Source of the DNA: Chitinophagales bacterium
GTDB lineage: Bacteria > Bacteroidota > Bacteroidia > Chitinophagales > Chitinophagaceae
NCBI GenBank assembly: GCA_021323755.1
Contig: JAJPKJ010000009.1
Coordinates: 158,752 to 222,751, forward strand
Length of the DNA stretch: 64,000 bases
Direction: 5' to 3'
Shown: positions 26,150 through 36,562 of the stretch, piece by piece
How the letters are laid out: every line of letters starts with the position of its first letter
Numbering within the stretch: the stretch's first letter is position 1
The notes under the pieces: generated by a model
Databases searched by the model: none
Seen by the model: the letters and a program-made list of their open reading frames with translations, nothing else
Told to the model about the DNA's origin: nothing
Made by a program: the position numbers and the translations under genes

Positions 26150-26494
26150 TTATTTGGCAGGTTGTTGGGTCGGTTGATTTGTTGTTGGCGCTTGTTGTTG
26201 ATTGGTAGAAGGCAATGGTGCAGAAGTGTTGCTGTTTGCCTTTACATCACGAACCTGAATTGCTGAAGCGCGCGGGATAAACAAAGCAGAAAACAGACAC
26301 AACACACCAACAATAATAGCCAGGGTCCATGTTCCTTTTTCCAGCACATCGGTTGTTTGTTTTACACCCATGAACTGATTGCTGAAACCAGCAACATTAC
26401 CAGCCAAACCACCCCCTTTAGGGTTTTGTATAAGCACGATCAATCCTAAAAAGATACAAGCCACAAATAATAATATAACAAAGAGAATAACCAT
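26150..26494 (-). CDS. secG: Preprotein translocase subunit SecG
   Basis: A small inner-membrane partner of SecYE. 114 aa with two transmembrane helices (MVILFVILLFVACIFLGLIV and TLAIIVGVLCLFSALFI). The connecting loop is the conserved QNPKGGGLAGNVAG. The C-terminal 35 residues are a low-complexity Ser/Pro/Gln/Thr tail, common in Bacteroidota SecG. It is last in the miaB-led operon, 6 bases after the preceding gene. Confidence 0.95.
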   Translation of the reverse strand: MVILFVILLFVACIFLGLIVLIQNPKGGGLAGNVAGFSNQFMGVKQTTDVLEKGTWTLAIIVGVLCLFSALFIPRASAIQVRDVKANSNTSAPLPSTNQQQAPTTNQPTQQPAK

Positions 26495-26500
26495 ATCAAT

Positions 26501-27244
26501 CTATTTTAAATGCTCAATTTTGGCTGCAAAGTAAGCGTTTTTAGCGGGATTAAGCAAACTTAATTTATGATATAATTCAATAGCACGCTCATTTCTGCCT
26601 TGTTTCACCAACACTTCAGCCATTGTTTCTGTAAGCACTTCTTTTTCTTCAATGGAATGGGATGCGAAATCTTCGATTGCAGCATCCTGTTCGGGCTCTG
26701 CTTCAATTTCAGCTGTTTGCCGTGGTAACTTTTTCATTGTTTTAAGCCATTCCGTAAAACTTTTTAACTGTCGACCGAATTTATCATTCGGATTTTCTTC
26801 CTGCGTAATTTTAATTCCCTGTGAGGCGAAATAATCAATGGTGTGATAAGGTTCGAAAATTATGGCTTCCTCCTGCTTACTGACAATGGGTTCAGCCTTT
26901 TCTTCTGTCGCAACTACTTCCGCGGTCTTATTGGTAATATTCTCAACGAAATGATTTTCCGGCGTTGAAGGATCTTCTTTTTTCTCACCGGCTTCAGGTT
27001 TTTTATCTGGTTGCTGCAACAACCATTTTAGCCAGAAAGGATTGGTGAAATACAAAGCCGTCTTATGGATCTCGTTTTCAAGCACATTTGAATTTTCCAA
27101 CTGCAGTTTTTTTGTAAGCATATAATGCGCGAAATTGAAGGAAGGATATTGTTCGGCAAATTCACGCAATTGTTTTAAAGAAAGATCTTCGAAAGATTCT
27201 ACCTGAAAAATATTTTGAACGATATTGTTGATATTATTATCCAT
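26501..27244 (-). CDS. Hypothetical TPR-like protein of the lptE-secG operon
   Basis: 247 aa, cytoplasmic by appearance, with no signal peptide. The N-terminal helices contain SLKQLREFAEQYPSFNFAHY. The middle is acidic and low in complexity. The C-terminal 50 residues (MAEVLVKQGRNERAIELYHK) look like one tetratricopeptide hairpin. Genes of this type are conserved between lptE and secG in many Bacteroidota, but I know of no assigned function. It is closely packed: 11 bases after lptE and 6 before secG. Confidence 0.75.
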   Translation of the reverse strand: MDNNINNIVQNIFQVESFEDLSLKQLREFAEQYPSFNFAHYMLTKKLQLENSNVLENEIHKTALYFTNPFWLKWLLQQPDKKPEAGEKKEDPSTPENHFVENITNKTAEVVATEEKAEPIVSKQEEAIIFEPYHTIDYFASQGIKITQEENPNDKFGRQLKSFTEWLKTMKKLPRQTAEIEAEPEQDAAIEDFASHSIEEKEVLTETMAEVLVKQGRNERAIELYHKLSLLNPAKNAYFAAKIEHLK

Positions 27245-27255
27245 TAATGAAAATC

Positions 27256-27804
27256 TTACCAGTTAGAAAAAATACGATTGAACATTTCATCAGTCACATT
27301 GCTTACGATCGTACTAAGCAAAGAGCCTTCCGCCTGACTTAAAGTAAGTGTTGCCGAGTAATCAAAATTTCGCGTAACGTCTGCCGAGAAATTTCTTTTA
27401 TCATCGAGCCTGTTCTTAAAATCAATATGAACAGTCACCGTTAAACGATTGGTCGCAGCCTGTTGGCCGGAAACACCCGAGGTACTGGGATCGTAGCCGG
27501 TAACATAAGCACTCACATCAAAATCGGCATCGCTGGTGGGCAGTTGTGTAAGTTTTGAAACTCGGCTACTGATCTTTAGTTTTAACTGATCGGTCAACTG
27601 CGGACTTAAAAGCGGATTGACGTAGCGTGCCTTGTTTTCAATATAACCGATATGAATTGTTTTTGCATTGGGTGGCTGTATGGACACATCCTTAAATGAA
27701 TAAACGCCGCAGGCGGAGAAGAAAAAAATGCAAAGCGAAAAGCAAAAAACAGTGAATATGTTTAAGACAGATCCCTTTTCTCTTTTTAATTCTTCAATTT
27801 TCAT
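27256..27804 (-). CDS. lptE: LptE-family LPS-assembly lipoprotein
   Basis: 182 aa. The lipobox is FFFSACGVYSF, with acylation at the Cys. The mature domain (SIQPPNAKTIHIGYIENKAR, then RLTVTVHIDFKNRLDD) matches the LptE plug that sits inside the LptD barrel in the outer membrane. lptD is not in the window. It is the third gene of the miaB > sigma-54 activator > lptE > TPR-like > secG operon, starting 28 bases after the activator's stop. Confidence 0.87.
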   Translation of the reverse strand: MKIEELKREKGSVLNIFTVFCFSLCIFFFSACGVYSFKDVSIQPPNAKTIHIGYIENKARYVNPLLSPQLTDQLKLKISSRVSKLTQLPTSDADFDVSAYVTGYDPSTSGVSGQQAATNRLTVTVHIDFKNRLDDKRNFSADVTRNFDYSATLTLSQAEGSLLSTIVSNVTDEMFNRIFSNW

Positions 27805-27832
27805 TGTTCATTATTTCGTTTATCATTACCGA

Positions 27833-29092
27833 TTATAAATCCTCAATATCATATTCTTTCAACTTGCGGTATAATGTTCTTTCACTGATGCCCAGGTCGG
27901 AGGCCGCATCCTTTCTTTTGCTTTTATGTTTTTTTAGCGCTTTGATGATAAGCTCTTTTTCCTTATCCATTATATTCAACGATTCTTCCACTTCCACGTG
28001 ATCTTGTATCGGCGTGTGATTATGCAAAACCATTGGCTGTGCATTATTGATCGCCGGTTGCAATACAGATTGTTGAAAGGTTTCCTGAGGTTGTAAATCT
28101 TTCAATTCATTGGCGAAGGTTGAATGTTGCAAAGTGGAAGTGAGCGAAGGGTTTTTCAAGATTTCAACAAACATCTTTTTCAATTCCGTAACGTCTTTTT
28201 TCATGTCGAAAAAAAGTTTGTACAGAATATCACGTTCATTTGCAAATTCGTGACCATTTGTCGTAGCTGCACTATTATTTGAAATCAACATTGGCAAACG
28301 ATTGTTATTTCCGGCAGGAATGAATCTGCTGATCTCGGCGCCCGTTACCTGTTTATCCTGCGACAACACTGAAATCTGTTCTGCAATATTCTTCAATTCG
28401 CGAACATTACCCGGCCATGAATAGTTAATTAACAGATTTCTTGCTTCTTCATCTAATTGGACTGGTGTGGATTTATATTTTTCTGCAAAATCAACGGCAA
28501 ACTTTCTAAATAATAACGGAATATCTTCTTTCCTGTCGCGGAGTGCCGGAACACGAATCGGAACGGTGCTTAAACGATAATAAAGATCTTCTCTAAATCT
28601 GCCCCTATCGGTCAATTCGAGCAAATCCTTGTTGGTAGCGGCTATTACGCGAACATCCGTTTTTTGAACCTTGGATGAACCCACCCGGATAAATTCACCG
28701 GCTTCCAAAACGCGCAACAATCTCGCCTGGGTGCCAAGAGGTAGTTCACCGATCTCATCTAAGAAAATCGTTCCTCCGTTTACAGTTTCAAAATATCCCT
28801 TTCGTGAATCAACTGCGCCTGTGAAAGAACCTTTTTCGTGACCAAATAATTCCGAATCAATGGTTCCTTCCGGAATTGCGCCGCAATTCACCGCGATGAA
28901 GGGATTGTGTTTGCGTGCGGACAATGCATGAATGATTTGTGAGAACGCCTCTTTTCCGACGCCACTTTCGCCGATGATCAATACGGCCAAATCCGTGTTG
29001 GCAACCTGGGAGGCAACCTGCAATGCATAAGACAATGCCGGAGAATTACCGATAATTCCAAAACGATTTTTTATTGCCTGAATATCTGCCAT
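27833..29092 (-). CDS. Sigma-54-interacting transcriptional activator without a receiver domain
   Basis: 419 aa. The AAA+ domain fills residues ~8-240: Walker A GESGVGKEAF, the sigma-54 contact loop GHEKGSFTGA (Ser where most proteins have GAFTGA), Walker B TIFLDEIGEL and the arginine finger region GRFREDLYYRLS. A Gln-rich linker follows, then a Fis-type helix-turn-helix (KDAASDLGISERTLYRKLKE). No response-regulator or GAF domain precedes the AAA+ module, so regulation must be by other means. In Bacteroidota this gene is often found between miaB and lptE, as here. Its targets are unknown, and I saw no clear GG-N10-GC sigma-54 promoter nearby. Confidence 0.92.
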   Translation of the reverse strand: MADIQAIKNRFGIIGNSPALSYALQVASQVANTDLAVLIIGESGVGKEAFSQIIHALSARKHNPFIAVNCGAIPEGTIDSELFGHEKGSFTGAVDSRKGYFETVNGGTIFLDEIGELPLGTQARLLRVLEAGEFIRVGSSKVQKTDVRVIAATNKDLLELTDRGRFREDLYYRLSTVPIRVPALRDRKEDIPLLFRKFAVDFAEKYKSTPVQLDEEARNLLINYSWPGNVRELKNIAEQISVLSQDKQVTGAEISRFIPAGNNNRLPMLISNNSAATTNGHEFANERDILYKLFFDMKKDVTELKKMFVEILKNPSLTSTLQHSTFANELKDLQPQETFQQSVLQPAINNAQPMVLHNHTPIQDHVEVEESLNIMDKEKELIIKALKKHKSKRKDAASDLGISERTLYRKLKEYDIEDL

Positions 29093-29147
29093 GCTAAACT
29101 GGTTTGCCGTTAAAACAATAACAGCGTTTGATTGGTTTACTTAATCA

Positions 29148-30575
29148 TTAAATTGTAGAAACTGTTCTGCCGATCAATGTTGCGCCGGTGCAATCATTTA
29201 TTTTCACAAAGGCATAATCGCCTTTTCTAAAATCATTTTCGGCTTTGGGAAAAATCACTACTTTATTTTGTGAGCTTCTGCCCATCCAATTTTCATCACT
29301 TTTTTTTGAGTCGCCTTCTATCAATACTTTAAAAATCTTTCCGACATCATTTTTATTGCTAGCCTGCGAAAGTTGATTTTGCAATTTCACCACTTCGCTT
29401 AATCTTCTTCTTTTCGTTTCTTCGGGAATGTCGTCTGCATATCTTCTGGCCGCTAATGTTCCCGGTCTCTCGCTATAAAAAAACATATAACTCATATCAT
29501 AACGTGCATATTCCATTAATGTTAAGGTATCACCATGATCATCTTCAGTTTCAGTGCAAAAACCGGTAATTATATCTGAGCTAATTCCACAGTCAGGGAT
29601 TATTTCCCGAATGCGTTTTATTTTAGCCAGGTACCATTCGCGGGTGTAGGTTCTGTTCATCAACTGAAGAATCCTTGTTGAGCCGCTTTGCACCGGAAGA
29701 TGGATATAGTCGCAGATATTTTCGTATTTCGAAATGGTGAACAGGACCTCATCCGTGATGTCTTTCGGATGCGAGGTGGAAAAACGAACTCTTAATAACG
29801 GATTGATGAGCGCAACCTTTTCCAGCAATTTTGCAAATGTCACAATCTCATCTTTTGATTCGTCAATCCAATAATAGCTATCCACATTTTGACCCAGCAG
29901 GGTAACTTCACGATAACCATCGTTAAAAAGTTCCGCACATTCATTAATGATAGAGTGAGCATCCCTGCTTCTTTCCCGGCCTCTTGTAAACGGAACCACA
30001 CAAAATGAACACATATTATTACAACCGCGCATGATGCTTACAAAGCCTGTAACGCCGTTGCTGTTCAAGCGAACAGGAGAGATGTCGGCATAGGTCTCTT
30101 CGCGGCTCAATAAAACATTGACCGCTCTTTGACCTTCTCCTGCTTCTTCGATCAGGGCAGGTAAAGCCCGGTATGCATCCGGTCCAATGACAATATCAAC
30201 CAGCTTTTCTTCTTCCAAAAATTTCGACTTCAACCTTTCGGCCATGCAACCTAAAACACCAATGAGCATAGCCGGTTTTTGCTTTTTTATTTGTCTGAAG
30301 GTTTGAAGTCGGTTGCGAATTGTTTGCTCCGCTTTTTCGCGGATGGAGCAGGTATTCAACAAGACCACGTCGGCATCTTCAAAATTGCTTGTAGGGCCAA
30401 ATCCACTCTTATTTAGAATAGAGGCAACAATTTCGCTGTCAGAAAAATTCATTTGACAACCATAGCTTTCTATGTAGAACCTTTTGGTATAAACGATCTC
30501 CTCCGTAGAAGTGGACATAAAGCGCTCACCCTGTCGGTTTTCGTCATGCGTTTTATCGATAAACAGATCCAGCAT
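29148..30575 (-). CDS. miaB: tRNA-2-methylthio-N6-dimethylallyladenosine synthase MiaB
   Basis: A radical-SAM enzyme that adds a methylthio group to i6A37 in tRNA. 475 aa. The N-terminal UPF0004 domain has its three cluster Cys in [21 protein letters not shown] and [10 protein letters not shown]. The radical-SAM Cys triplet is [25 protein letters not shown] domain closes the protein. I keep the long start ([17 protein letters not shown]) because Bacteroidota homologues share a DEN/SRQGE-like lead; an ATG at 30518 is the alternative. It heads the five-gene operon that ends with secG. Confidence 0.95.
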   Translation of the reverse strand: MLDLFIDKTHDENRQGERFMSTSTEEIVYTKRFYIESYGCQMNFSDSEIVASILNKSGFGPTSNFEDADVVLLNTCSIREKAEQTIRNRLQTFRQIKKQKPAMLIGVLGCMAERLKSKFLEEEKLVDIVIGPDAYRALPALIEEAGEGQRAVNVLLSREETYADISPVRLNSNGVTGFVSIMRGCNNMCSFCVVPFTRGRERSRDAHSIINECAELFNDGYREVTLLGQNVDSYYWIDESKDEIVTFAKLLEKVALINPLLRVRFSTSHPKDITDEVLFTISKYENICDYIHLPVQSGSTRILQLMNRTYTREWYLAKIKRIREIIPDCGISSDIITGFCTETEDDHGDTLTLMEYARYDMSYMFFYSERPGTLAARRYADDIPEETKRRRLSEVVKLQNQLSQASNKNDVGKIFKVLIEGDSKKSDENWMGRSSQNKVVIFPKAENDFRKGDYAFVKINDCTGATLIGRTVSTI

Positions 30576-30678
30576 TTTTGTTTAAAATTCGGATGGCAAA
30601 TATACGCAAAAATGATGTGCTGTGACAGGTTGACAGAAGCTTGAACTAATATTAACGATTGGAAATGAGAAAAGAATT

Positions 30679-31431
30679 CTATAGCAGGATCTGTAAAACA
30701 TACTTATCTGCATATTTGCCCCAGTCCTTCAGGCTTTCTTTCAGGTTATCTTTTAAAGAAGCATTTGTGGTGATCTTGCCCTTGGTTGGCGCTTTGAGAT
30801 CGGTTTCTTTTACCGCTTCCGTTTCTAATTTTGTGGCAAACCAGGTCACGTGTTGATGAGGAAGGGCAACGCCCAGTATCATGCCGGGTAATCCGCTAAA
30901 AGATTCAGGTCCGCCCGGCGTAGTGATCTCATCAGTATAGAAGGCAACCACATAAATTGAATCCAATATCAATGCATTTGCTCTTCTGCATTCAAAGCCG
31001 GCGATCGTTCTTGTTTCGTTTGTTATTTTCCAATTTATTTTTCGAAGGCTATCCTGGACAAGAAATATTTTTTCAAACGCTTTTTTCTGAGCAATGGATT
31101 GCTGTTTATCAAAATCGGAATAAACAACGTTCCCATCTGCAACGTCATTGCCAAACCACATTTTATTATTATCGGGGTTTTCTCTTCCCGGCCGATAAAG
31201 CGCCCTGTTATTATCAAAGGTCAAATCAAAGTAAGTTGTCTTAAATTGCTGCATGTTCTTCTTTACCCAATCTTTCCATCCGTCATCATTGAAATCCTGC
31301 ATCTGGGCATAGATATTTACTTTATACTCAAATTCAATTTTACCCCGTGTGATAAAAACGGTGTTTTGACTTTTTGCATTTTGAAAAAACAATAATGCGC
31401 AGCAAATGATGATTGACTCGATACGATTCAT
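30679..31431 (-). CDS. GLPGLI family protein
   Basis: 250 aa with a signal peptide ending NAKSQ. The name-giving motif appears as FSGLPGMILGVALP near residue 180, preceded by the conserved YTDEITTPGGPESF. These are Bacteroidota-specific exported proteins of unknown function. They usually sit next to a large outer-membrane barrel with a carboxypeptidase-like N-terminus, as here: the barrel gene ends 14 bases upstream of the start, on the same strand, so the two form a pair. Confidence 0.9.
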   Translation of the reverse strand: MNRIESIIICCALLFFQNAKSQNTVFITRGKIEFEYKVNIYAQMQDFNDDGWKDWVKKNMQQFKTTYFDLTFDNNRALYRPGRENPDNNKMWFGNDVADGNVVYSDFDKQQSIAQKKAFEKIFLVQDSLRKINWKITNETRTIAGFECRRANALILDSIYVVAFYTDEITTPGGPESFSGLPGMILGVALPHQHVTWFATKLETEAVKETDLKAPTKGKITTNASLKDNLKESLKDWGKYADKYVLQILL

Positions 31432-31445
31432 GGATTTATTTCATT

Positions 31446-34250
31446 TTAATTACTGATGAACATCATTCCTCCACCCGACGGAGCTTTTGTTCCTGCCTTT
31501 GTGAAATTCCAAACTGCCGTAATCATAAAATATCTTTGAATGGTTGTATAGGTGTTTTGAGAGATAAAGTTAGAACTTACATTTCTCGTAATGCCTTTGT
31601 TCTGATTCAGGATATCGTTGGCAGAAACCTTTATCAACAATGCATCATTTTTAAGAAACTTTTTTCCAAACCAAGCATTCCACAAAGCCACGTTGGTATT
31701 ATTGTCGAAAGCTGATGTGCGCTGACGAAATGTGTAATCCAGATCGGTGTGGATCTGTGTATTTAAGGGCAAAAAGAAATCCAGATCAGGATGCAAATTA
31801 TAGGACCAGTATTTGGTGATGAAATCGGTTTGAATAGAAGATGTGCTTGTTGTGTAAGTGGCAGAAGCCCTGAAGCTGCAATCAATTTTCTTTTCTTTAT
31901 ATTTTCCCACGTAAAAACCAAAAGTATAATCACCGCTGTTGGTGGTGTTCATTTCATTATTTACAATACTGTTATTTCTGTTTTCACCAACATTTGCATT
32001 AACATTAATAAAAATATCCGGTTTCTTCCATTTGAATCCATAGTTGATGTTCGCAGATAAACTATAATTTCCGCCTACATTGATTGATTGGGTGATCTTT
32101 CTCCCGATCGTATCAACATAACTGCTCGTGCTGATGGCATTTTCCGTAAAGGTGTAGTTGACATTGGTCCAAAGATTTTTACCCGTGAGGGCCCGGAAGA
32201 AAAAATATTGCAGCCGGATATTATTTTGAAATGCTGGTTTTAATGCGGCGTTGCCCACTACAACATTCAAAGGATCTTCGTTATTTTGGATCGGCTGAAT
32301 TTGCTGTAATGTGGGTTGAATGGTTGAGCCGTTGTATTGAACATAAATAGAGTTTTGCGGAGCAATATCAAAACTCAGACGTGCCTGCGGATACCAGTTC
32401 ACAAAATTTCTCTTGCCAACAGTGTCTTTAAACAAATCGGTTTGTTTAAAATCGGTGAGTCCGACATTGGTTCCCGCATAAATCCTATACTTCTTTTTGG
32501 TGAGTGAATAATATAATCCGCCTTTTTGTGTAAAGGTGTTGAATGAATAATTGCTGCTGTAAATATTATCAAGCGAATCATATTTGCCGCCTTGCGATTT
32601 ATTATACGATAGTTTATCTGCAGCACTGTTATTGATAATAACCCCATAGTTTGCTACTAATGATGAAGCCGCGGACAATGGTTCAGTATATGTTGCGTTC
32701 GTATTGAGTGTAAAAGTTTGGCTGCTATTGGTTTTGTATTGATCGGTTATTTGTGCAAGAGAAAGTGTGTCATTGGTAAAAAAGTTATTCGCTGAAAAAA
32801 GAAATCCATTAGAGATATTCTTCGCATAATTTTCAGTTACATCTACAGAAATGGTTCTTCCTTTCTTCTTTAATTTTTTCTTCCAGAGCAATTCACTATT
32901 AAATGAATTGTTATCACCGGTCGTCGTCGTTTTATTATTGCCATTATTAAGCATTGAACTGTCATGGACCAACAAAGACTGTGTGCTGTCGATGTTGTTG
33001 GTGATCTTGTGGACCAGGGTGCCGTCAAATGAAAATTTTATTGAAGAAGAAGAAGAATCGAACTGCAATTCATAATTCCCGAAAAGTTTGCTCCGCAATA
33101 CCTGGTTGGTAAATTTTTGCTTTTGACTTTGATAATAGGAGGATAATGAATCAGGAAGAATGTATTCCGAATTGGTGGCGCTGTTTCCGTGCACAAATAG
33201 CTGCATTATTTTGTAATTGCCATTGATAGATTGATTATCATTATCCCATTTATTATTATAATGAACACCGCCGGTTTGCACCAACGGATATCCCTGACCG
33301 TTATAATTACCGTTCCATCCGCTGATGTCGTCTGCGCCGATAATGTTTCCATTTGCATCAACAGAAACTATTCCATTGCCTCCGCCAAAAGAGCTTTGAT
33401 CCTGCCAGTTAAGCCCCGCCGTTCCGGTATTTGAAACAATTCCATACAGCGATAATTTTTCTTTCTTTTGAAATTTATTGAACATGAGCTGATTATCATG
33501 ATAACCGTCGGTAGCTGCGCCCACACTGAGTTTCCCGAAATATCCGTTTTTCTTATCGTCTTTCAGTTTCAGGTTGATCGTTTTTTGTTTTTGCCCGTCA
33601 TCGATGCCCGTAAAGGCTGCCTGGTCACTTTTCTTATCGAACACCTGCACTTTATCAACCATATCGGCGCGCAGATTTTTTGTTACCAGGGTAGGGTCAT
33701 CTCCAAAAAATTCTTCGCCGTCCACCAACACCTTTTGCACCGTTTCCCCTTGTGCGGTAATGGTTCCATTTTTATCAACCTGTATCCCCGGCAATTTTTT
33801 TAAAAGATCTTCCACACTGGCATTTGGTTGCACCTTAAAACTATCTGCCTTAAATTCCGTGGTATCGCCTTTTAACCGGATAGCCGCATTTCCGTTTACA
33901 ACAAATGCTTTTAATAACTGGCTCTTTAAGGTGAGCATTATTTGATGAAGATCCAGAATTGAAGAATCTTTCAGTTCAATCTGATCAACATAATCTGCAT
34001 ATTTCGGATATGTTACCAATATCAATAATTTGCCGGAGGGAAGATTATTCAGTTTAAAATTCCCGGATTTGTCCGAACGGGTATACCCCACCATTATGGA
34101 ATCTTTTTGGCGAAGCACCATCACGACACTATTGGAAAGATTTTTCTTTTCGATGGTATCGCTGATCACTCCTTTTATAACGGCGGTTTGTGCAAAAGAA
34201 CCATGAAAACAAATAAGCAACAGGAGGAATGAAGCGATTAGTTTTAGCAT
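31446..34250 (-). CDS. Outer-membrane beta-barrel family protein (TonB-receptor-like) with CarboxypepD-regulatory domain
   Basis: 934 aa. The signal peptide is MLKLIASFLLLLICFHGSFA. A CarboxypepD_reg-like domain follows at about 22-105 (IKGVISDTIEKKNLSNSVVM). A plug-like region lies at ~130-220, including VEDLLKKLPGIQVDKNGTIT and VLVDGEEFFGDDP. The rest is a barrel of the OMP_b-brl type (PF14905), ending FMITAVWNFTKAG. No TonB box is evident. It is the first gene of the pair with the GLPGLI protein. The substrate is unknown. Confidence 0.9.
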   Translation of the reverse strand: MLKLIASFLLLLICFHGSFAQTAVIKGVISDTIEKKNLSNSVVMVLRQKDSIMVGYTRSDKSGNFKLNNLPSGKLLILVTYPKYADYVDQIELKDSSILDLHQIMLTLKSQLLKAFVVNGNAAIRLKGDTTEFKADSFKVQPNASVEDLLKKLPGIQVDKNGTITAQGETVQKVLVDGEEFFGDDPTLVTKNLRADMVDKVQVFDKKSDQAAFTGIDDGQKQKTINLKLKDDKKNGYFGKLSVGAATDGYHDNQLMFNKFQKKEKLSLYGIVSNTGTAGLNWQDQSSFGGGNGIVSVDANGNIIGADDISGWNGNYNGQGYPLVQTGGVHYNNKWDNDNQSINGNYKIMQLFVHGNSATNSEYILPDSLSSYYQSQKQKFTNQVLRSKLFGNYELQFDSSSSSIKFSFDGTLVHKITNNIDSTQSLLVHDSSMLNNGNNKTTTTGDNNSFNSELLWKKKLKKKGRTISVDVTENYAKNISNGFLFSANNFFTNDTLSLAQITDQYKTNSSQTFTLNTNATYTEPLSAASSLVANYGVIINNSAADKLSYNKSQGGKYDSLDNIYSSNYSFNTFTQKGGLYYSLTKKKYRIYAGTNVGLTDFKQTDLFKDTVGKRNFVNWYPQARLSFDIAPQNSIYVQYNGSTIQPTLQQIQPIQNNEDPLNVVVGNAALKPAFQNNIRLQYFFFRALTGKNLWTNVNYTFTENAISTSSYVDTIGRKITQSINVGGNYSLSANINYGFKWKKPDIFINVNANVGENRNNSIVNNEMNTTNSGDYTFGFYVGKYKEKKIDCSFRASATYTTSTSSIQTDFITKYWSYNLHPDLDFFLPLNTQIHTDLDYTFRQRTSAFDNNTNVALWNAWFGKKFLKNDALLIKVSANDILNQNKGITRNVSSNFISQNTYTTIQRYFMITAVWNFTKAGTKAPSGGGMMFISN

Positions 34251-34406
34251 TAGTCAGGGTTAAATGTGACGTTGAATCTTTGATGCAGGGATATTGAATC
34301 TTCAGGCATATCAAATGTCAATTAAAAAATAATGAATATGCAGTGATGAACTCTTAATTTTACGTTAAAGAGAATTTTCTTCAACGATTGATAAAGCCAT
34401 TGCGTT

Positions 34407-36455
34407 ATGAGTGAAAACAAAAAAAAATCCATAAATCTTGATAAAGAAAAAAAAGCAGAAATCGGTGAATCGGAGAAAAAAGCCGACAAAATAAAAAAGA
34501 AAACTGTGGATACACATAAACGTTACGAGGAGATCCATTTTGTAGATTCAACCAAACCGGTTTGGAATTACTCATTATTTTCTGATGACGATGTTCACAA
34601 TTTTCAAAACGGAACACACTATAGTTTGTACCATTTTTTCGGCGCTCATCAGCGCGAGGTACTTGGCGTACAGGGTTATTATTTTTCTGTCTGGGCCCCC
34701 AACGCCACTTTTGTTTCGGTCATCGGGAATTTTAACGACTGGAATAAAACATCGCATCCCTTATTTGTGAGGCTCGATAAATCGGGCATATGGGAGGGAT
34801 TCATTCCTAACATGCAAAAAGGTGAAGCATACAAATATCATATTCACGGTTACAAGGGAGCAAAACTGGATAAAGGTGATCCCTACGCAAATTTTTGGGA
34901 AAAAAGGCCGAAGACAGCATCCATTACCTGGGAACTTGGTTATAGCTGGAATGATGACCAGTGGATGAAAACGAGAAAGAAGAATAATTCTCTTGACGCG
35001 CCGTGGAGCGTATACGAAGTTCACCTCGCCAGTTGGATGCGACCCGATAAGAATGATGAAGAGACTTATAATACTTATGATTTCTTTCGCGAAAATTTAG
35101 TCCCTTATGTAAAAGAAATGGCATACACCCATGTTGAGTTAATGCCAGTAATGGAACACCCTTTTGACGGGAGCTGGGGCTACCAGGGAACAGGCTACTT
35201 TGCACCCACCTCTCGTTTTGGTGACCCGCAGCAGTTTATGGCATTGGTTGATGCATTTCATCAGCAAGGCATCGGCGTTGTTTTGGATTGGGTTCCTTCA
35301 CACTTTCCTTATGACGCCCATGGACTGTTCATGTTTGATGGAACCAACACCTATGAGTATGCGGACATGCGCAAAGGCTTTCACCCGGATTGGAATAGCT
35401 ATATTTTCAATTATAAAAGAGGAGAAGTAAAATCTTTTCTCATCAGCAGCGCAAGAATTTGGATGGATAAATTTCATATCGACGGAATTCGCGTTGATGC
35501 AGTGAGTTCAATATTAAAATTGAATTATTCAAGAAAAAAAGGGCAGTGGGAACCAAACGAATTCGGCGGTGATGGAAATTTGGAGGCCATCGCGTTTATT
35601 AAAGATTTTAATGAAACATTGTTCAGGGATTTTCCTGACATACAGACCATCGCCGAAGAGGCAACAGATTGGCCGGGCATCAGCAAACCGACCTATGCAG
35701 GGGGTTTGGGATTTGGCATGAAATGGATGATGGGCTGGATGCACGATACCCTTGATTATTTCAAACTTGATCCCATTCATCGCCAACATCATCAGGATAA
35801 ATTTGGTTTTAGCATGATGTACTACTATGATGAAAACTTCATGTTGCCATTAAGCCATGATGAAGTGGTGCATGGCAAATCGCCGATGCTGTATAAAATG
35901 CCCGGAGATGAATGGCAGAAATTTGCCAACCTTCGTCTTTTATATACGTATATGTTTACACACCCCGGAGGCAAATTGCTGTTTATGGGTGATGAGTTCG
36001 GCGCAACAAGCGAATGGAACTATAAAAGTGAATTGCAATGGGATCTGCTGAAGTTCGATCCGCATCGATTATTAAAGGATTGTGTTCGTGATCTGAACCA
36101 TTTATTAAAAGATGAGCCGGCGCTCTATCAAAACCAATTCAACATTTATGGATTTGAATGGGTCGACCTGAATCATCGTGCAGAAAGTGTTATTGTTTAT
36201 CGCCGCAAAGGGAAAAAATCGAAAGATGATGTGCTCATCATCCTGAATATGACCCCGATCGTTCGTCGTGACTGGAAAGTGTACACGCATGGCAAAACAT
36301 CGTGGAAAGAGATCTTTAACAGTGATGACAAAAAATATTGGGGAACTGGTGATGTTTTTAACCCTGATCCGGAAGTAAAACTGGTAGATAAAAAAGAAGA
36401 GATGTATGAAATAAATGTTCATCTGCCAGCGTTAGGAGCTATAGTGTTGAAATAA
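34407..36455 (+). CDS. glgB: 1,4-alpha-glucan branching enzyme (GH13)
   Basis: Creates alpha-1,6 branches in glycogen. 682 aa. An E-set/CBM48 domain lies around residues 85-180 (GYYFSVWAPNATFVSVIGNF). The GH13 barrel follows: VELMPVMEHPFDGSWGYQGT, nucleophile Asp in DGIRVDAVSSIL, acid Glu in TIAEEATDWPG, and third acid in PLSHDEVVHGKSPML. The C-terminal all-beta domain is present. The first 45 residues are strongly Lys/Glu-rich and not part of the family fold. malQ lies 12 kb away on the same strand; no glgA or glgC is in the window. Confidence 0.95.
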   Translation: MSENKKKSINLDKEKKAEIGESEKKADKIKKKTVDTHKRYEEIHFVDSTKPVWNYSLFSDDDVHNFQNGTHYSLYHFFGAHQREVLGVQGYYFSVWAPNATFVSVIGNFNDWNKTSHPLFVRLDKSGIWEGFIPNMQKGEAYKYHIHGYKGAKLDKGDPYANFWEKRPKTASITWELGYSWNDDQWMKTRKKNNSLDAPWSVYEVHLASWMRPDKNDEETYNTYDFFRENLVPYVKEMAYTHVELMPVMEHPFDGSWGYQGTGYFAPTSRFGDPQQFMALVDAFHQQGIGVVLDWVPSHFPYDAHGLFMFDGTNTYEYADMRKGFHPDWNSYIFNYKRGEVKSFLISSARIWMDKFHIDGIRVDAVSSILKLNYSRKKGQWEPNEFGGDGNLEAIAFIKDFNETLFRDFPDIQTIAEEATDWPGISKPTYAGGLGFGMKWMMGWMHDTLDYFKLDPIHRQHHQDKFGFSMMYYYDENFMLPLSHDEVVHGKSPMLYKMPGDEWQKFANLRLLYTYMFTHPGGKLLFMGDEFGATSEWNYKSELQWDLLKFDPHRLLKDCVRDLNHLLKDEPALYQNQFNIYGFEWVDLNHRAESVIVYRRKGKKSKDDVLIILNMTPIVRRDWKVYTHGKTSWKEIFNSDDKKYWGTGDVFNPDPEVKLVDKKEEMYEINVHLPALGAIVLK

Positions 36456-36510
36456 AGAGTATACGGGTATTTACTTACTTTTTTTCTTGCATTTTTTATT
36501 GTCAACGCCA

Positions 36511-36541
36511 TTTGAAAAATGACACACATTGTGTAAATTTG
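36511..36541 (+). promoter_or_regulatory. Bacteroidota-type promoter of the TPR gene
   Basis: TTTG at 36511-36514, exactly 19 bases, then TAAATTTG at 36534-36541. This is a full match to the TTTG-N19-TAnnTTTG consensus. Transcription should begin near 36548, about 15 bases before the ATG at 36563, which rules out the longer reading frame that starts at 36512. Confidence 0.75.
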
Positions 36542-36562
36542 ACAAGTCCTAATTCCAATTTT

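Noticed and set aside
36512..36562. An upstream start for the TPR gene
   Set aside because: It overlaps a perfect TTTG-N19-TAAATTTG promoter and would precede the signal peptide with non-family residues.
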